A stretch of DNA of 64,000 nt from Arthrobacter sp. M4 (GTDB lineage Bacteria; Actinomycetota; Actinomycetes; Actinomycetales; Micrococcaceae), in the NCBI RefSeq assembly GCF_020251205.1, contig NZ_JAIWYX010000001.1, positions 310,001-374,000 of the forward strand, written 5' to 3'. A program made the translations under genes and the position numbers. Below, piece after piece: positions 34,716 through 44,132 of the stretch. The stretch's first letter is position 1; every line of letters begins with the position of its first letter. The notes beneath the pieces are model-generated. The model had not been told where the DNA came from. It did not search any database and was given only the letters and a program-made list of their open reading frames with translations.

Positions 34716-34758
34716 CGACGGCGGGCCCGCCGGATTAGCTCCGGTGGACCCGCCGTCG
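34716..34758 (-). terminator. Terminator of the suf operon
   Basis: CGACGGCGGG (34716-34725) and CCCGCCGTCG (34749-34758) are perfect arms; the stem continues inward with CCGCCGG/CCGGTGG to about 18 pairs with two mismatches. On the minus strand it follows the sufT stop by 37 nt and precedes GTTTAA. Confidence 0.8.
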
Positions 34759-34795
34759 TGGCTGGTTTGCGATCAGCTCGCCCGGGTACGCAGCT

Positions 34796-35128
34796 TCAGA
34801 TGTTGAAGCCGAGGGCCCTCATCTGGTCACGACCGTCTTCGGTGATCCGCTCTGGACCCCATGGCGGCATCCATACCCAGTTCAGACGCCAATCGTCAAC
34901 CATGCCGTCCAGGGCTTTGCCAACCTGCTCTTCGAGGACATCCGTTAGCGGGCATGCCGCCGTGGTGAGCGTCATGTCGATGAGCAGCGCGCCGTCGTCG
35001 TCGGAGTACTTCAGACCGTAAAGCAGGCCGAGGTCTACGACGTTGACCCCAAGTTCGGGGTCGATGACGTCCTTAAGCGCTTCCTCGACGTCCTCGAGGC
35101 TTGTGCGGGCCGCATTGATTTCGGTCAT
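34796..35128 (-). CDS. sufT: Metal-sulfur cluster assembly factor (MIP18/DUF59, SufT-like)
   Basis: 110 aa from ATG 35128. DUF59 core with IDPELGVNVVDLGLLY and MTLTTAACPLTDVLEEQV, the latter carrying the reactive-type cysteine conserved in SufT/PaaD-like proteins. Helps deliver or mature Fe-S clusters on target proteins. Last gene of the suf operon, 13 nt after sufC; equivalent to Rv1466 in M. tuberculosis. Confidence 0.92.
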   Translation of the reverse strand: MTEINAARTSLEDVEEALKDVIDPELGVNVVDLGLLYGLKYSDDDGALLIDMTLTTAACPLTDVLEEQVGKALDGMVDDWRLNWVWMPPWGPERITEDGRDQMRALGFNI

Positions 35129-35141
35129 AAGGGGATCCTAA

Positions 35142-35927
35142 CTAGGCGTGGCTTGCCGGAGCAACGGCCTGGCCTGCGCCTACCACGTAGCGGTCGTAGC
35201 CTTCTTCTTCGAGGCGGTCAGCCAGTTCAGGACCGCCTTCTTCCACGATCTTGCCGTCGACAAAGACGTGCACAAAGTCGGGCTTGATGTAGCGCAGGAT
35301 ACGTGTGTAGTGGGTGATGAGCATGGTGCCCATGTTGCCCGTAGCGTGCGCACGGTTGACGCCCTCCGAAACAACCTTGAGGGCGTCGACATCCAGGCCG
35401 GAGTCGGTCTCGTCCAGCACGGCGAACTTCGGCTTGAAGAGCTCAAGCTGGAGGATTTCGACGCGCTTCTTCTCGCCGCCGGAGAAGCCTTCGTTGACGT
35501 TGCGCTGGGCAAAGTCGGCGTCGATGCGCAACTGGTCCATGGCAGCCTTGACTTCCTTGGTCCAGGTGCGCAGGGCAGGGGCTTCGCCGTCGATGGCGGT
35601 CTTGGCGGTGCGCAGGAAGTTGGTCATGGTCACACCGGGGACCTCAACCGGGTACTGCATCGCAAGGAAGACGCCTGCGCGGGCTCGCTCATCCACGCTC
35701 ATCTCCAGCACGTTTTCGCCGTCGAGGGTGATGGAACCGCTGGTGACGGTGTAGCGCGGGTGGCCGGCGATTGTGGAAGCCAGAGTGGACTTGCCAGAGC
35801 CGTTAGGACCCATGATTGCGTGGGTTTCCCCGGTGCGAATGGTCAGGCTGACGCCCTTCAGGATCTCCTTGGTGCCCTGCTCCGTCTCGATGCTGACGTG
35901 CAGGTCCTTGATCTCAAGAGTTGACAT
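35142..35927 (-). CDS. sufC: Fe-S cluster assembly ATPase SufC
   Basis: 261 aa from ATG 35927 with AGAAAGAAGAGC upstream. ABC ATPase with Walker A GPNGSGKST, the SufC-specific FSGGEKKRVEILQLEL signature region, Walker B FAVLDETDSGLDVDAL and H-loop ITHYTRIL. Drives the SufBCD scaffold that builds Fe-S clusters. Follows the Rieske-type gene after 44 nt and precedes sufT. Canonical length. Confidence 0.97.
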   Translation of the reverse strand: MSTLEIKDLHVSIETEQGTKEILKGVSLTIRTGETHAIMGPNGSGKSTLASTIAGHPRYTVTSGSITLDGENVLEMSVDERARAGVFLAMQYPVEVPGVTMTNFLRTAKTAIDGEAPALRTWTKEVKAAMDQLRIDADFAQRNVNEGFSGGEKKRVEILQLELFKPKFAVLDETDSGLDVDALKVVSEGVNRAHATGNMGTMLITHYTRILRYIKPDFVHVFVDGKIVEEGGPELADRLEEEGYDRYVVGAGQAVAPASHA

Positions 35928-35971
35928 GCTCTTCTTTCTCTTTTTCGTTCGTAAGTCTCTAATGCGGGCGC

Positions 35972-36325
35972 TCAGGAGTTTTGGACCGCTGCGCCGTTCA
36001 CAACATTGGTGACATCCACGTACACGTCCTCGCCGTCAAGTTCGACAGCGAAGACAGGCACGGGATCATAGGCGGGAAGCTGGAGCGGTTGCCCGCTGCG
36101 AAGGTCGAACTGGGAACCGTGGCCCCAGCATTCGATGGTGCAGCCTTCAATCTCCCCTTCGGACAGGGAGATGTCCGCGTGCGAGCAGGTGTCACCGATG
36201 GCATGAATTTCTCCCATCGAGTCCTTTACGACAGCCACGGGGTAGTCATCGATAAGGATCCGCAGCGCCTGCTTGACCTGAATGTCGTTGGCGTTGCACA
36301 CCAGTTCGCCCTTGGGCTTGCTCAT
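35972..36325 (-). CDS. Rieske-type [2Fe-2S] ferredoxin subunit in suf operon
   Basis: 117 aa from ATG 36325. Rieske ligands CSHADISL (C-x-H) and CWGHGSQFD (C-x2-H) are intact, typical of small non-heme-oxygenase ferredoxin components. Lies between sufD and sufC, where several actinobacteria carry such a gene. May supply electrons for cluster assembly or itself report cluster status; its exact role is not established. Spaced 21 nt from sufD. Confidence 0.9.
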   Translation of the reverse strand: MSKPKGELVCNANDIQVKQALRILIDDYPVAVVKDSMGEIHAIGDTCSHADISLSEGEIEGCTIECWGHGSQFDLRSGQPLQLPAYDPVPVFAVELDGEDVYVDVTNVVNGAAVQNS

Positions 36326-36346
36326 ATGTCCTCTTCCTGCCAGGTG

Positions 36347-37588
36347 TCAGTTGTTGCCGGCCGTGAGTTCCCGCTCCACAGCCTCGGTCAGGCGCGCCTC
36401 GAGCGCCGGTACTTTGATCTGCTGGATGATCTCGTTCAAGAAGCCACGGACCACCAAGCGGCGGGCGACGTCTTCCGGTATGCCGCGCGCCATCAGGTAG
36501 AACAGGTGCTCGTCGTCGAAGCGGCCGGTTGCGCTGGCGTGGCCCGCACCTTCGATCAGTCCGGTTTCGATTTCCAGGTTCGGCACGGAGTCGGCACGGC
36601 AACCGTCGGTGAGCACCAGGTTCTGGTTCTTCTCATAGGAGTCGGTGCCCTCAGCCTGCTTCTGGATAAGAACATCGCCAACCCACACCGTGTGCGCACC
36701 CTTGCCCTGCAGCGCGCCCTTGTAGAGCACGTTGGACTTGCAGTTGGCCACGTTGTGGTCCACGAAGGAGCGGTGCTCCAAGTGCTGCCCGGCATCGGCG
36801 AAGTAGAGGCCAAGCAGTTCAGCTTCGGCGCCTTCCCCGGAGAAACGGACGTTCGAGTTCAGGCGGACGATCTTGCCGCCCAGGGAGACGGCAATGTGCT
36901 TGTAGACGGCGTCCTTGGCAACTTCCGCATCGTGCTGGGCCAGGTGCTTGGCGTCGTCTTCCCAGAGTTGGACGGAGACCACGGTCAGCTGGGCACCTTC
37001 ACGAACGAAGACCTCAACGTTGCCGTTGTGGTCGGCGGCACCCTCGTGCTCCAAGATGACCACGGCACGGCTGTTTTCGCCGGCTTCGATGACGTAATGC
37101 GAGTTGGAGCGGCGGCCAGCGCCGTTGCCCTTCACGAGAACGCGGACCGGTTCCTGGAGCTCGGCCTCGGCGGGAATCTGCACGTGGAGCGCTTCCTCGG
37201 TGTTGGCGGAAGCAACGACGGCGGCGCGGTCGGCGGGGACCAGGGTGGCGCCGCGCGGAGCTTCGCCTGCGCGGAGAGCGGGCTTGACGAAGCCGTCCGG
37301 GGCCTCCACGCTCAGCGACAGCACGTCACCATCGGTAGCGGTGTCGGACAGCAGGTTGGCGATTTCCCGAACAGGGGTGAAGCGCCATTCCTCTTCGCGT
37401 CCGTTGGGGATCGCAAAGTCGGCGACGTCGTGGCTGGTCAGGCGTTCCGCGCGGGAAGACATGACCTGAACGCCGTGGCTGTGGTGGCGGTCAACCTTGG
37501 CGGCGACGAGCTGTTCGCCCTCCTCGGTGAAACCGGCGATCGACGGGGCGCCGATACGTGCCTTTTCAGTAGTTACTTCGGCAGTCAT
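36347..37588 (-). CDS. sufD: Fe-S cluster assembly protein SufD
   Basis: 413 aa; ATG 37588 shares a base with the sufB stop (TAATG). Right-handed beta-helix core typical of SufB/SufD, with the C-terminal FDDEHLFYLMARGIPEDVARRLVVRGF motif region (split here at its ends) common to both. SufD pairs with SufB and SufC in the scaffold complex and takes part in iron acquisition. Length is normal for actinobacterial SufD. Confidence 0.96.
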   Translation of the reverse strand: MTAEVTTEKARIGAPSIAGFTEEGEQLVAAKVDRHHSHGVQVMSSRAERLTSHDVADFAIPNGREEEWRFTPVREIANLLSDTATDGDVLSLSVEAPDGFVKPALRAGEAPRGATLVPADRAAVVASANTEEALHVQIPAEAELQEPVRVLVKGNGAGRRSNSHYVIEAGENSRAVVILEHEGAADHNGNVEVFVREGAQLTVVSVQLWEDDAKHLAQHDAEVAKDAVYKHIAVSLGGKIVRLNSNVRFSGEGAEAELLGLYFADAGQHLEHRSFVDHNVANCKSNVLYKGALQGKGAHTVWVGDVLIQKQAEGTDSYEKNQNLVLTDGCRADSVPNLEIETGLIEGAGHASATGRFDDEHLFYLMARGIPEDVARRLVVRGFLNEIIQQIKVPALEARLTEAVERELTAGNN

Positions 37589-39063
37589 TAACCGACGGAT
37601 CCTTCCATCTGGAGTTCGATGAGGCGGTTGAGTTCAAGGGCGTATTCCATGGGCAACTCGCGGGCGATGGGCTCGATGAAGCCGCGCACGATCATTGCCA
37701 TGGCCTCGTCCTCGGGCAGGCCGCGGGACATCAGGTAGAACAGCTGTTCTTCGCTGACGCGCGACACAGTCGCCTCGTGTCCGAGCTGGACGTCGTCCTC
37801 ACGGATGTCGATGTAAGGATAGGTGTCCGAACGGGAAATGGTGTCCACAAGCAGGGCGTCGCAGCGCACGGTGTTGGCCGAATGCTTGGCGCCTTCGCGG
37901 ACCTGCACCAAGCCGCGGTACGCGGCCCGGCCGCCGCCGCGGGCAACGGACTTGGAAATGATGGAGCTCTTGGTGTTCGGAGCGATATGCACCATCTTGG
38001 AGCCGGTGTCCTGGTGCTGGCCCTCGCCCGCGAACGCGATGGACAAGGTTTCGCCCTTGGCGTGCTCGCCGACAAGGTATACGGCCGGGTACTTCATGGT
38101 GACCTTGGAACCGATGTTGCCGTCGATCCATTCCATGGTGCCGCCCGCTTCGCAGACAGCGCGCTTGGTCACCAGGTTGTACACGTTGTTGGACCAGTTC
38201 TGGATGGTGGTGTAGCGGACGCGGGCGCCCTTCTTGACGATGATCTCGACGACAGCGGAGTGCAGCGAGTCCGAGGTGTAGATCGGCGCCGTGCAGCCTT
38301 CGATGTAGTGGACGTAGGAGTCCTCGTCAGCGATGATCAGCGTGCGTTCGAACTGCCCCATGTTCTCCGTGTTGATGCGGAAGTATGCCTGGAGCGGAAT
38401 TTCGACGTGCACACCCTTCGGCACATAAACGAACGATCCACCGGACCACACGGCCGTGTTGAGTGAGGCGAACTTGTTGTCGCCCACCGGGATCACGGTG
38501 CCGAAGTACTCCTGGAAGAACTCCGGGTGCTCCTTGAGTGCGGTGTCAGTGTCGAGGAAGATGACGCCCTGCTTTTCCAGGTCCTCGCGGATCTGGTGGT
38601 ACACCACCTCGGATTCGTACTGGGCAGCGACGCCGGCCACGAGGCGGTTGCGCTCGGCCTCCGGGATGCCCAGCTTCTCATAAGTGTTGCGGATGTCCTC
38701 GGGGAGGTCTTCCCACGTGGCAGCCTGCTTCTCGGTGGAGCGCACGAAGTACTTGATGTTGTCGAAGTCGATCCCGGACAGGTCCGCACCCCAGGTGGGC
38801 ATGGGCTTCCGGTCGAAGTACTTCAGGCCCTTGATGCGGAGGTCAAGCATCCATTCCGGCTCGTTCTTCTTCGCCGAAATGTCGCGGACCACCTCTTCAT
38901 CGAGACCACGGCGTGCGTTGGCACCGACATCGTTCTTGTCGGCCCAACCGTATTCGTAGTTGCCGATGCCGTGGAGCTCGGGGTTCTTCTCGAGAATCTC
39001 CGAGATCACGGTGCCGTCGGCAGCCGCCTTCTCTGCTGTTCCTTCAGCTAATTGACCCGTCAT
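37588..39063 (-). CDS. sufB: Fe-S cluster assembly protein SufB
   Basis: 491 aa; ATG 39063 overlaps the sufR stop by one base (TAATG). Typical sequence: [47 protein letters not shown] and the beta-helix core; [15 protein letters not shown] near the end. No intein is present (unlike M. tuberculosis SufB, which carries one). Main scaffold subunit receiving sulfide and holding the nascent cluster. Confidence 0.97.
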   Translation of the reverse strand: MTGQLAEGTAEKAAADGTVISEILEKNPELHGIGNYEYGWADKNDVGANARRGLDEEVVRDISAKKNEPEWMLDLRIKGLKYFDRKPMPTWGADLSGIDFDNIKYFVRSTEKQAATWEDLPEDIRNTYEKLGIPEAERNRLVAGVAAQYESEVVYHQIREDLEKQGVIFLDTDTALKEHPEFFQEYFGTVIPVGDNKFASLNTAVWSGGSFVYVPKGVHVEIPLQAYFRINTENMGQFERTLIIADEDSYVHYIEGCTAPIYTSDSLHSAVVEIIVKKGARVRYTTIQNWSNNVYNLVTKRAVCEAGGTMEWIDGNIGSKVTMKYPAVYLVGEHAKGETLSIAFAGEGQHQDTGSKMVHIAPNTKSSIISKSVARGGGRAAYRGLVQVREGAKHSANTVRCDALLVDTISRSDTYPYIDIREDDVQLGHEATVSRVSEEQLFYLMSRGLPEDEAMAMIVRGFIEPIARELPMEYALELNRLIELQMEGSVG

Positions 39064-39884
39064 TACGGCCTTTCTTGCTGGTTGTTCGATTCCTGTGCCG
39101 GGCCGGTGGGCAGCAGCCGCGAGCCTTCAGGCTCGCGTGCCGCTGGACGGCCCGTGGGTATGTGGGTGGTGCAGACGTGGCCGCCCCGTGCCAAGGTGGA
39201 GAGGCGGCGGACGTCGACGCCGACAAGTCGCGAAAATACCTCGGTTTCCGTATCGCAAAAGACTGGAAACTCGGCGGCGAGCTGCTGCACGGGACAGTGG
39301 CCCTGGCACAGCTGGACGCTTGACAATGCGGCCGGAAGTGGAGCTTTTGCCTCGATGGAGGCCGTTGAGGAAACGTAGCCGTCGCGGGTCAGGGCCTGGG
39401 AAAGCGCCATGGCCCGGGCGGTGATGTCGCTGCCCGCCTTATCGACTTCGGGCGCATAGCGGCGTTCCATGTCAGAAAAACGCTCGACGGCGAACTGCCG
39501 GATCGCGTCGTCTCCGGCCATTTCCCGGAGCTTCCGCAGTGCTGAGCTTGCGATGTTCAGATAGTCGTCGCCCAATTTGGACTGACCCTGGGACGTCAGG
39601 ACGTAACGGCGCGCGGGCCGGCCGGCGCCGGCTCCTGCCTTTGCCACGCGCTTGACTTCAATGACTCCTGCGCGGGACAAGTGGTCCAGATGCCGTCGGA
39701 CTGCGGCCGGCGTGAAGCCCAGCATGTCGCCGAGTTCGGCGGCGCTCACCGGGCCATGTTCGAGAACTGCGCTGAGCACTCGGTCACGCGTGCGGTCCTC
39801 GGCGTCCGGCAGGGCGGGAGGAGCCGCCGCAGGCTGAATCGCCGCGCCAGACCGCTCCGGTCGCGCAGACACTGCATTACTCAC
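39063..39884 (-). CDS. sufR: SufR-type Fe-S-sensing transcriptional regulator
   Basis: 273 aa from GTG 39884 ([12 protein letters not shown]); the ATG 39971 extension is unconserved and crosses the promoter. Winged HTH at about 30-95 ([21 protein letters not shown]). Four C-terminal cysteines, Cys193-x3-Cys197-x12-Cys210 and Cys238, fit the cluster-binding set of SufR. Heads the operon sufR-B-D-Rieske-C-T; by analogy it represses the operon when holding a cluster. A likely operator is at 39892-39909. Confidence 0.9.
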   Translation of the reverse strand: MSNAVSARPERSGAAIQPAAAPPALPDAEDRTRDRVLSAVLEHGPVSAAELGDMLGFTPAAVRRHLDHLSRAGVIEVKRVAKAGAGAGRPARRYVLTSQGQSKLGDDYLNIASSALRKLREMAGDDAIRQFAVERFSDMERRYAPEVDKAGSDITARAMALSQALTRDGYVSSTASIEAKAPLPAALSSVQLCQGHCPVQQLAAEFPVFCDTETEVFSRLVGVDVRRLSTLARGGHVCTTHIPTGRPAAREPEGSRLLPTGPAQESNNQQERP

Positions 39885-39891
39885 GGAATAC

Positions 39892-39909
39892 ACAACACAA
39901 TCATGTCGT
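39892..39909. promoter_or_regulatory. Candidate SufR operator/promoter of the suf operon
   Basis: ACAACA-N6-TGTCGT, an inverted repeat with one mismatch, 8 nt upstream of the sufR GTG. On the minus strand TTAGAT (complement of 39911-39916) just upstream could be the -10, putting the transcript start inside the repeat, as expected for autorepression. It resembles the CAAC-N6-GTTG style of SufR sites. Confidence 0.5.
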
Positions 39910-40092
39910 AATCTAATCCACCCATCCAGTAAGGCAAGGCTGACCAAAGCCCGGCCCGGGGTTTCGGCCACCAGTTGGGGCTTCCTCCTGCCGGGCGTGC
40001 GCGAGGACCGACTCGAACACCGGCGAATCCGTCTACGTGCCGAGGTGCCGGTGGGCTTCCGAACGGCAGGACTGGGGCGCTACTACTTCCCG

Positions 40093-40104
40093 TAGAATAT
40101 TTTG
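40093..40104 (+). promoter_or_regulatory. -10 box of a leaderless ABC transporter message
   Basis: TAGAAT (40093-40098) followed by 6 nt and the GTG start at 40105; the transcript start would fall on the first base of the start codon. No Shine-Dalgarno sequence is present. Confidence 0.55.
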
Positions 40105-41070
40105 GTGCGCTCCCCTGTTTCACCCGTTTTAACAATAGACGGCCTGGTCAAGGATGTCGGCCCTTTGGCCCGCCTGGACGGCAAGATGCTGCGTGTCGTC
40201 AGTGACCTCTCCCTAGTAGCTGAACAGGGGCAGATCACGGCGCTGCTGGGTGCCAATGGTGCGGGAAAAACAACCACGCTTGAATGCGCACAAGGCCTGC
40301 AAAAGCGTACGGACGGGACGATTTCGCTCTTGGGCGAAGATCCGGACACTGCTGACGCCGGACTGCGCGCCCGGGTAGGCGTGATGCTCCAGGACGGCGG
40401 GCTCCCGCCGTCGGCCCGTCCGCTCCCGCTCCTTCGCCACATCGCCGGCATGTACCGCAACCCGGCCCCACTGGACGCCCTGGTGGACCGGCTTGGCATC
40501 GCTTCATTCAGCCGGACCACTGTGCGCAGGCTTTCGGGCGGGCAAAAGCAGCGCCTGGCGCTGGCCGCAGCGCTGGTCGGCAACCCTGAGGTGTTGTTCC
40601 TCGATGAACCAAGTGCAGGCCTGGACCCGCAATCCCGCCAGATCGTGTTCGATCTCATCGCCGAGTTGCGGACGTCTGGAATGGGCATCATCCTGACTAC
40701 GCACCTCATGGACGACGCGCAGCGGCTGGCCGACTACGTCTACATCATCGACGCCGGGCGCAACGTGGCAGAGGGAACGGTCGCAGACCTGCTCCGCCAC
40801 GAGCCGCACGCCGGCGATGACACGAGGCAGCGCACCCTGCACTTCGATGGTCCACCCGGGCTGAACCTGGCTTCTGTGCTTTCACCCGGACTCACGGTGA
40901 CCGAGGCACGTGCCGGTAGTTATGAGATCACAGGCCTGCTGACTGCACACGATCTCGCCAGCCTCACCTCATGGTGGGCTGCCCAAGGCATTATGCCCGC
41001 CTCCATGCGACTTGAAGCGCGGAGCCTGGAGGATGTTTTCCTCGATATTTCCGGAAGGAACCTCCGATGA
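40105..41070 (+). CDS. ABC transporter ATP-binding protein (Rv1458c-like)
   Basis: 321 aa from GTG 40105; a TTG directly before it is less likely. Walker A GANGAGKTT, RLSGGQKQRLALAAAL, FLDEPSAGLDPQSR and H-loop TTHLMDDAQRL; the C-terminal 90 residues are the DrrA-type extension of exporter ATPases. Overlaps its permease by 4 nt (ATGA). In M. tuberculosis the equivalent ATPase/permease genes sit between ctaA-like Rv1456c and sufR, annotated as antibiotic transport; substrate unknown, and linkage to heme A enzymes makes a respiratory or heme-related role possible. Confidence 0.9.
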   Translation: MRSPVSPVLTIDGLVKDVGPLARLDGKMLRVVSDLSLVAEQGQITALLGANGAGKTTTLECAQGLQKRTDGTISLLGEDPDTADAGLRARVGVMLQDGGLPPSARPLPLLRHIAGMYRNPAPLDALVDRLGIASFSRTTVRRLSGGQKQRLALAAALVGNPEVLFLDEPSAGLDPQSRQIVFDLIAELRTSGMGIILTTHLMDDAQRLADYVYIIDAGRNVAEGTVADLLRHEPHAGDDTRQRTLHFDGPPGLNLASVLSPGLTVTEARAGSYEITGLLTAHDLASLTSWWAAQGIMPASMRLEARSLEDVFLDISGRNLR

Positions 41071-41858
41071 GTTCGGCACCAGTCGCCAACCGTCCGTCCC
41101 CTGGCGCCCCCAGGGAAGACGGAGCATCACCGCTCGGCCGCCGCATCCTGCTCCAGGGGCGGTACGAAGCCTCTGCCATGATCCGCAACGGCGAACAACT
41201 CATCCTTGCCGTGATCCTGCCACTCCTCGCATTGGTTGGCCTGACTGTCACACCCCTCCTTGATGGCCTGGGCGACTCACGGGTGGACATTGCAGTACCG
41301 GGCATCTTGGCACTGTGCGCCATGTCCACGGCCTTCACGGGCCAGGGCATTGCGACGGGCTTCGACCGGAGATACGGTGTCCTGCGCTTCCTCTCGACCA
41401 CGCCGTTGGGCCGTGCTGGCCTTATCGCCGGGAAGGTGCTTGCCGTGCTCGCCGTTTTGGCCCTTCAGGTGGCCGTGGTGGGAACGGTGGCGGCATTTCT
41501 TGGGTGGAGGCCGAACCCGCTGGGATGGCTGCCGGGCCTGGCAATGCTCGCGCTTGGAGCCGCGGCCTTTACCGCCCTTGGGCTCTTGGTGGCTGGGACG
41601 GTCCGGCCTGAAGCCACGCTCGCGATCACCAACCTGCTGTGGATCCTTTTGGGGGCCTTGGGCGGAATCGTGGTCCCGGCCGAGCGTCTTCCAGTTGTGG
41701 CCAACACGGTAGTCCACGTCCTTCCCTCCGGGGCCCTTGGCCAGGCGATGCGGGACTCGTTCCTGCACGGAAGTACCGGCTGGCCCGCCGTCGTCGTCCT
41801 CCTCGCGTGGACGATTGCAGCCGGAGCGGCGGCTGTCCGCTGGTTTAAGTGGAACTAA
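41067..41858 (+). CDS. ABC-2 type transporter permease
   Basis: 263 aa from ATG 41067, overlapping the ATPase stop. Six hydrophobic helices with ABC-2 layout, e.g. AVILPLLALVGLTVTPLL, VLAVLALQVAVVGTVAAF and LWILLGALGGIVVPAERLP. Forms the membrane half of the exporter with the preceding ATPase. The ctaA GTG follows 22 nt later, so heme A synthase is probably on the same transcript. Confidence 0.88.
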   Translation: MSSAPVANRPSPGAPREDGASPLGRRILLQGRYEASAMIRNGEQLILAVILPLLALVGLTVTPLLDGLGDSRVDIAVPGILALCAMSTAFTGQGIATGFDRRYGVLRFLSTTPLGRAGLIAGKVLAVLAVLALQVAVVGTVAAFLGWRPNPLGWLPGLAMLALGAAAFTALGLLVAGTVRPEATLAITNLLWILLGALGGIVVPAERLPVVANTVVHVLPSGALGQAMRDSFLHGSTGWPAVVVLLAWTIAAGAAAVRWFKWN

Positions 41859-41880
41859 CCCCTAAGGAATCGAAGGTTAA

Positions 41881-42852
41881 GTGAGCACGGTTTCCCGACT
41901 TCCCAAACCACTGCGCCGACTGGTGGCCGCGCTGCCGACGGAGGTGAATACCACCATTCGGAGGCTGGCCGTGCTTTCGCTGATCGGCCAGACTGTCCTG
42001 GTAGTCACCGGCGGGGCCGTGCGTCTGACTGCGTCCGGCCTGGGGTGCCCAACTTGGCCGCGTTGCACCGGCGATTCCCTGGTCAATACGCCGGAAATGG
42101 GAATCCACGGGTTCATCGAGTTCGGGAACAGGCTCCTAACCTTTGTCCTCGCCGCCGTGGCCGCGGCCATGCTGGTCTACCTGTGGAACCTCCGCAAGGA
42201 ACGCCGCGACCTGTTCCTGCTTGCACTCGGCTTGCTCGCCAGCATCCCTGCACAGGCGGTCATTGGCGGTATCACGGTGCTAACGCAACTGAACCCGTGG
42301 GTGGTGGGCCTTCATTTCCTGGTCTCCATGGCCCTGGTGGTCCTTGCTACCTTGATGGTGAACCGGGCCTATGGCCGAACCGGTAAGTTCATGAATCGGG
42401 TCCTTTCTCCGGTTCCGGGTGCCCTGAGCCCGGTAATGCGCGCCGTGGCTGTATTTTCTGGCATAGCGGTCATGCTGGGCGTTGTAGTGACAGGGGCCGG
42501 CCCCCATGCCGGTGACGCCGATGCTCCGCGGAACGGACTGGACTGGGACCTTTTCTCGCACATCCACGCCGTGCCGGCGTACCTCGTAACGGCCGGAACA
42601 CTTGTGGCGGTGTACACCGTGGTACGCAAGCGAATCACCGGACCTTTCCGCACTGCAACTTTCCTCATGCTGGGGGTCACCATTCTGCAGGCCGCGATAG
42701 GGTTCACTCAGTACTACAACGGTATTCCAGCCCTTCTGGTGGGGGCCCACATGCTGGGCGCAGCCCTGTTGATGGCCGCATCCACCAACGCGGCTGACCT
42801 TGCGCGGTACAGTCCGATTGAGCACGGACATGGCCAGCATGGTCAAAGCTAG
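41881..42852 (+). CDS. ctaA: Heme A synthase (COX15/CtaA)
   Basis: 323 aa from GTG 41881 with GAAGG ribosome site. Eight hydrophobic helices; GAVRLTASGLGCPTWPRCTG carries the helix-capping Cys pair of CtaA, and histidines in GIHGFIEFGNRL, VVGLHFLVSM, FSHIHAVPAYL and VGAHMLG are the heme ligands. Oxidises the heme O methyl group to give heme A for cytochrome aa3. Convergent with ctaB, which makes heme O, with a shared terminator. Confidence 0.95.
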   Translation: MSTVSRLPKPLRRLVAALPTEVNTTIRRLAVLSLIGQTVLVVTGGAVRLTASGLGCPTWPRCTGDSLVNTPEMGIHGFIEFGNRLLTFVLAAVAAAMLVYLWNLRKERRDLFLLALGLLASIPAQAVIGGITVLTQLNPWVVGLHFLVSMALVVLATLMVNRAYGRTGKFMNRVLSPVPGALSPVMRAVAVFSGIAVMLGVVVTGAGPHAGDADAPRNGLDWDLFSHIHAVPAYLVTAGTLVAVYTVVRKRITGPFRTATFLMLGVTILQAAIGFTQYYNGIPALLVGAHMLGAALLMAASTNAADLARYSPIEHGHGQHGQS

Positions 42853-42876
42853 CGCTTCCAAGCCTGCGAATTCTTA

Positions 42877-42926
42877 ATACAGGAAAAGGCGGCCCCCCAG
42901 ATGGCGGGGCCGCCCTTTTCCTGTAT
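42877..42926. terminator. Bidirectional terminator between ctaA and ctaB
   Basis: Near-perfect 20-bp inverted repeat with one bulged base: ATACAGGAAAAGGCGGCCCC (42877-42896) against the mirrored arm 42906-42926. The A-run in one arm and T-run in the other give poly-U tails for transcripts from either side. Confidence 0.9.
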
Positions 42927-42953
42927 TGCTTGGGGCTGAGAATGCTACTCAGT

Positions 42954-43913
42954 TCAGCCGACCAGCGGGAAACCAACAAATGGGTCCACGGCGAGGGCAA
43001 TGAACAGGAGCGTCAGGTAGCTAATGGATCCGTGGAAGACCTTCATGGCGCCCTTGTTGGAGACATCGCCCCTCTGCGCCTTGATGTAGAGGGCGTGGGA
43101 TTCGTAGAGGAACCAGGCTCCAGCCAGGACTGCCGCGATGGTGTACACCCACCCGGCCCGTCCGACGGGCACCATCAGGAGCGAGCAGGCCACCATAGCC
43201 CAGGCGTAGAGCACAACCTGGACTGATACCACCTTGGCGCCGGCGATGGCACCCAGCATTGGCACCTTCGCGTTGCGGTAGTCCTCGCCATAACGCATGG
43301 ACAGCGGCCAGTAGTGCGGGGGCGTCCACAGGAAGATCACCATAAACAGCACAACGGCGGGCCACTCGACCGTGTTGGTTACTGCGGACCAGGCGATCAG
43401 CACGGGGAAACATCCAGCCGCTCCGCCCCACACGATGTTCTGTGCGGTCCGGCGCTTGAGGATCATCGTGTATATCACGACGTAGAACAGGATGGCCCCC
43501 AGGCCCAGCCAGGCCGAGAGCGGGTTGGCGCCAAACCACAAGATGGCTATTGCGGCCGCCCCGAGGATCCACGCGAAGACCAGCGCCTCCCGGGGGGACA
43601 CTTCACCGGTGACGAGTGGCCGGTTCTCCGTGCGGTGCATGAGCCGGTCGATATCGCGGTCGATGTAACAATTGAAGACACCGGCGCTTCCCGCTGCGAA
43701 GGCACCACCAACAAGCGTGGCAAGCATGAGTCCCAGCGACGGGAAGCCGCGCTGCGCGAAGATCATGGTGGGAAGCGTGCTCACGAGCAACAGTTCGATG
43801 ACACGGGGTTTGGTGAGTGCCAGATACGCCTTGAACTTGCGGGCAAGTCCGCCCTTCCCTTGCGTCGGGGAACTGTTGAGGGCAGTATCTGATGTGCTCA
43901 CGGCGGCAGTCAC
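42954..43913 (-). CDS. ctaB: Protoheme IX farnesyltransferase (heme O synthase)
   Basis: 319 aa from GTG 43913; a second GTG four codons later (43901) is possible. UbiA-type prenyltransferase with [20 protein letters not shown] (Asp-rich site 1), YTMILKRRT and the second Asp-rich region ([20 protein letters not shown], split at its ends), and about eight hydrophobic helices. Adds farnesyl to heme b giving heme O, substrate of CtaA. Divergent from tkt over a 487-nt gap. Confidence 0.95.
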   Translation of the reverse strand: MTAAVSTSDTALNSSPTQGKGGLARKFKAYLALTKPRVIELLLVSTLPTMIFAQRGFPSLGLMLATLVGGAFAAGSAGVFNCYIDRDIDRLMHRTENRPLVTGEVSPREALVFAWILGAAAIAILWFGANPLSAWLGLGAILFYVVIYTMILKRRTAQNIVWGGAAGCFPVLIAWSAVTNTVEWPAVVLFMVIFLWTPPHYWPLSMRYGEDYRNAKVPMLGAIAGAKVVSVQVVLYAWAMVACSLLMVPVGRAGWVYTIAAVLAGAWFLYESHALYIKAQRGDVSNKGAMKVFHGSISYLTLLFIALAVDPFVGFPLVG

Positions 43914-44132
43914 TCTGTTCTGTCAGTGGTGTTCTCCGCGGCGGCGCTCCCGGAGCGTGCCGGAGGCAGGCATGGAGGGCCCGCACCGCTGCTGGACTCC
44001 GATTATCATACCGTGAGGCGTCCGAGCCCTCCGAACCCACACCGCCCCAAGAACTCCTTGCCTCGAGCGGCCCAATGTTCCGATTGTGTTTCCTCGTCTT
44101 CACGCACTGCCGACGCTGCGGTGATTCATAAA

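Noticed and set aside
35981-37591. A 536-codon plus-strand frame opposite sufD and the Rieske gene
   Set aside because: Shadow of the minus-strand suf genes; composition is valine/aspartate-rich antisense.
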